Assembly (NCBI RefSeq): GCF_001428105.1 | Contig: NZ_LMSJ01000023.1 | Coordinates: 188,147-252,146 of the forward strand | Origin: Paenibacillus sp. Soil766 | Lineage (GTDB): Bacteria > Bacillota > Bacilli > Paenibacillales > NBRC-103111 | Reading direction: 5' to 3' | Length of the DNA stretch: 64,000 nucleotides | Shown here: in pieces, positions 61,873 through 64,000 of the stretch | How the letters are laid out: every line of letters begins with the position of its first letter | Numbering within the stretch: the stretch's first letter is position 1 | Translations under genes and position numbers: made by a program | The notes under the pieces: generated by a model | Seen by the model: the letters and a program-made list of their open reading frames with translations, nothing else | What the model was told of the DNA's origin: nothing | Databases searched by the model: none

Positions 61873-63726
61873 CTACTCCAGCTCTAACGTAACCCGTATA
61901 CTCACCTGATTTCCCACCTCAACCGCAGATAGATCAATTAAGTAGACAAGCTCTGTTCCGCCTTGGTGGTTTTGATGCTCCACGGCTTGAATCGAAGCTT
62001 TCAACTGTTTCGCATCATATCGAATCAGTTGTTGTTTACCTTTCCGAGCCTGCATCTGCATATCATCCTCACGCAAACCAAGCTCCAATCGGATTTCACC
62101 TTCCTGCACGATAACTGGCTTGTGCTGTGTAATGTAACGTTCCGTTACCGAAGCGCCAGACTCACGGAACTCAAAGGAATCCGAAATAGTCAACTTGCCT
62201 CGCAGTTTATCAAACTCAAAACTTCGCTCAAGCTTCTCCAGGGTTGGCACAGCATAAGCTTGACTGAGCTCAAGCTGGAACCGGTCACTTGCATCGCTGC
62301 ATGCCACTCCAAGTACCTGCGCACGATGCTGGATGCCTGCTTCCTGGTGTTTACCGTTGATGATTGGAACGCTATGACCCGCTGAGCTGTTACAAAGGAT
62401 TGAATACCGCTCCTCACCGAAATATTGCTTCGTGTATAGACCTGCCCCCAAATCTTCAAACCATCTGATCCCATCTACGATCCATAGAAAGTGTCCGATG
62501 TCATTGTGATTATGGGGCTCATCGTTATGGCCGCCTTTGGCTGCAAAGCTAACGAGCTTGCTGCCCACCTTCGCCCTGCTCACCATCCATTGTGCTTCTG
62601 GCAAGACATCCGTCTGCAACGGCATTCCTTCTCGCTCACGAAGCAGATCTTCATTCAACCACACCACGTTCCGTATCGCGCTAGCGAAGCGGCCACAATG
62701 ATCAATCGTTACTGGCTGATTGTCCAAAGTCGGAATCCTAATCTCAGCAAACTGCTCGCACAAACGGCTGAAGATGCCAATTTGGATGCCATTTTTCCGT
62801 GAGCAGTCGGAGAAATTTGCAATATGATTGCCTTGCAGGAAGCAGCTTTGTGGGAATTGAGCCACTTTGCGAGCTTTGACATTCGACTGAAGAATATCCA
62901 CTTTGCCGCCTGTACGCTGCTTCAGAAGTTCACTAAAGTACACATAGTAGCCGAAACCATAATACCAGTAGCCTAAGCCTTCCAAACAAGCGCCTTCTTC
63001 CGAAAAACCTTCAAGAAAGCAATCCATCGATGCGAGAACTCGCGCTATGACAGGCATCAGTGCTTTCGAATCCTGAATGAGGTAGATTGCCGTCATACCG
63101 ATATTCCCCGCACAAACAGCAGACCAATTGATATCGCACGTTTCCCACCAAAAGGCTCTCTTGAGTGTCATATAAGGCTCGAGTACCCGCGCCATAATTT
63201 CACGTTGTACCCTTCTCACCACGAGATCATTTAACTGAGCACGGAACATATGGCAAGTCTCACTTAGCGCATGAGCCGTTTCTGAAGCAAACAAATCAAT
63301 ATGTTTATATTCTTCTCCCTCTGCGGCAGCATCATGATTCATCAAATGAGCAGGCAGACACCATGTATATTCATCACAAATAGCCCACATTGTATTCTCC
63401 AAAGCGGCCAAATAAGGTTCCACGCCATCCTTCAGCGCCGCCACAACCAAAGCCGCTAACCGTCGACGACGATCGAAATAGAGCGCTTCGAATTCGATTC
63501 TCGTTCCTACTGAACGATACAAATCCCACTCTCTAAAGGGTAATGCTGCAATGGGTTTGCTCCCGAACTCACTGATCAGTGGTGAAATCTCGTTATAGAC
63601 AGCAGTAAGTAAAGGACTTTCCGTATGCCTTATAGGTGTTGTTACCACTTGTAAACCTTCTTGAAACAAACTGCCCTGATCGCTTTCAGCTTCTAGCAAA
63701 GCAGCTAATAGATATCGACTATTCAT
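61873..63726 (-). CDS. Heparinase II/III-like family protein
   Basis: 617 residues from ATG 63726 (GGAGAGGTATATCA upstream; frame open to 63780). The first ~350 residues are an (alpha/alpha) toroid-like helical domain (WETCDINWSAVCAGNIGMTA, then EGACLEGLGYWYYGFGYYVY). The sequence GGHNDEPHNHNDIGHFLWIV followed by DGIRWFEDLGAG is the histidine-rich block of the heparinase II/III (PF07940) beta-domain. These are lyases of uronic acid-containing polysaccharides. There is no signal peptide, so it probably acts on imported oligomers, and would give unsaturated products of the type the GH88 enzyme at 28239 uses. Confidence 0.85.
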   Translation of the reverse strand: MNSRYLLAALLEAESDQGSLFQEGLQVVTTPIRHTESPLLTAVYNEISPLISEFGSKPIAALPFREWDLYRSVGTRIEFEALYFDRRRRLAALVVAALKDGVEPYLAALENTMWAICDEYTWCLPAHLMNHDAAAEGEEYKHIDLFASETAHALSETCHMFRAQLNDLVVRRVQREIMARVLEPYMTLKRAFWWETCDINWSAVCAGNIGMTAIYLIQDSKALMPVIARVLASMDCFLEGFSEEGACLEGLGYWYYGFGYYVYFSELLKQRTGGKVDILQSNVKARKVAQFPQSCFLQGNHIANFSDCSRKNGIQIGIFSRLCEQFAEIRIPTLDNQPVTIDHCGRFASAIRNVVWLNEDLLREREGMPLQTDVLPEAQWMVSRAKVGSKLVSFAAKGGHNDEPHNHNDIGHFLWIVDGIRWFEDLGAGLYTKQYFGEERYSILCNSSAGHSVPIINGKHQEAGIQHRAQVLGVACSDASDRFQLELSQAYAVPTLEKLERSFEFDKLRGKLTISDSFEFRESGASVTERYITQHKPVIVQEGEIRLELGLREDDMQMQARKGKQQLIRYDAKQLKASIQAVEHQNHQGGTELVYLIDLSAVEVGNQVSIRVTLELE

Positions 63727-63849
63727 TGATATACCTCTCCATTCACATCGGATTATGTTTACCTTTAAATATAACCGCAAACGATGACAGCGAACTAGCT
63801 ATTATCTTTACCTCTATCCGTCATAAATTGACCTCTTCGCTTCCAAAGA

Positions 63850-63882
63850 AAAAAGCCTCACGCTAACAAGCGGAAGCTTTTC
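63850..63882 (-). terminator. Terminator of the SGNH hydrolase gene
   Basis: Minus strand AAGCTTCCGCT-tgtt-AGCGTGAGGCTT, followed by a T run. Confidence 0.7.
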
Positions 63883-63901
63883 TTCACCCCATCATATAAA
63901 T

Positions 63902-64000
63902 TACTCTGCTGCCCCGACTGCCTTCAGCCATGCATTGGCAATTAATGCATGGCCAGCAGGTGATGGATGTACACCATCCGGTGCCCAGAAAGCGCTGTCA
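63902..64000 (-). CDS. SGNH/GDSL hydrolase, C-terminal end (runs off window)
   Basis: The last 32 residues of a minus-strand frame are seen: APDGVHPSPAGHALIANAWL then KAVGAAE and a stop. DGVHPSPAGH is block V of GDSL/SGNH esterases, holding the catalytic Asp (D of DGVH) and His. It is probably a carbohydrate or lipid esterase. The rest lies beyond the right edge. Confidence 0.8.

Overview
The window looks like a piece of chromosome from a Paenibacillaceae member (Bacillota), most likely Paenibacillus or a close relative. This is inferred from strong GGAGG-type ribosome binding sites, many Rho-independent hairpin terminators, Bacillales-type gene sets (ccpN-yqfL-glpX, an AdeR-like PucR regulator beside ald, DUF2536, DUF1961/YesU, a YheI/YheH-type ABC pair) and many AraC-type regulators beside glycan-degradation genes. 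No rRNA, tRNA, phage, plasmid or intact insertion sequence was seen.

Layout. 1-0.5 kb: 5' part of etfB. 0.5-1.5 kb: gene-free DNA with two tandem repeat blocks. 1.5-5.6 kb: GH123-like protein plus a Gfo/Idh/MocA oxidoreductase, divergent from an AraC regulator. 5.7-20.1 kb: mostly housekeeping and transport genes (GNAT, MFS, TSUP permease, panD / ATP-grasp / thrC, an EamA permease, a large DUF2157-GDYXXLXY membrane protein, a heterodimeric ABC exporter), with a frameshifted nuclease-like pseudogene and the first palindrome array. 20.2-31.9 kb: polysaccharide use (CE7 esterase, GH88 unsaturated glucuronyl hydrolase, DUF2264, DUF1961, SDR, Gfo/Idh/MocA) surrounding ald and its probable regulator. 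32.5-35.7 kb: glpX, yqfL and ccpN, a gluconeogenesis control cluster. 37.9-46.0 kb: a glycan uptake locus with solute-binding lipoprotein, two permeases, membrane-bound AraC sensor and beta-helix enzyme, but no ATPase gene. 46.2-48.2 kb: glycerate kinase and a tartronate semialdehyde reductase-like enzyme. 48.4-48.9 kb: the second palindrome array. 49-53 kb: GH2 beta-galactosidase divergent from an AraC regulator. 54-57 kb: two TIM-barrel isomerases with a Gfo/Idh/MocA dehydrogenase. 57-64 kb: quinone oxidoreductase, GGDEF-EAL protein, PhyH dioxygenase, AraC regulator, heparinase II/III-like protein, and the C-terminus of an SGNH hydrolase.

The most unusual content is not protein coding. Two loci 37 kb apart (11.15-11.44 and 48.44-48.88 kb) carry 6 and 9 copies of a 27-bp palindrome with an exact 52-bp period. 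The inter-palindrome sequence is conserved within each array but unrelated between arrays, and one stem position differs in a compensatory way (C:G versus A:T). Two other intergenic loci (32.16-32.29 and 53.17-53.35 kb) carry a different 22-bp imperfect palindrome in alternating orientation with the same 63/50-bp spacing, each followed by a low-complexity tract. That layout resembles BIME/REPIN elements. Other notable points are a ccpN reading frame whose only start with a ribosome binding site is AUC, an SDR lacking the catalytic Tyr and Lys, and matching LacI-type operators before two separate glycan operons.
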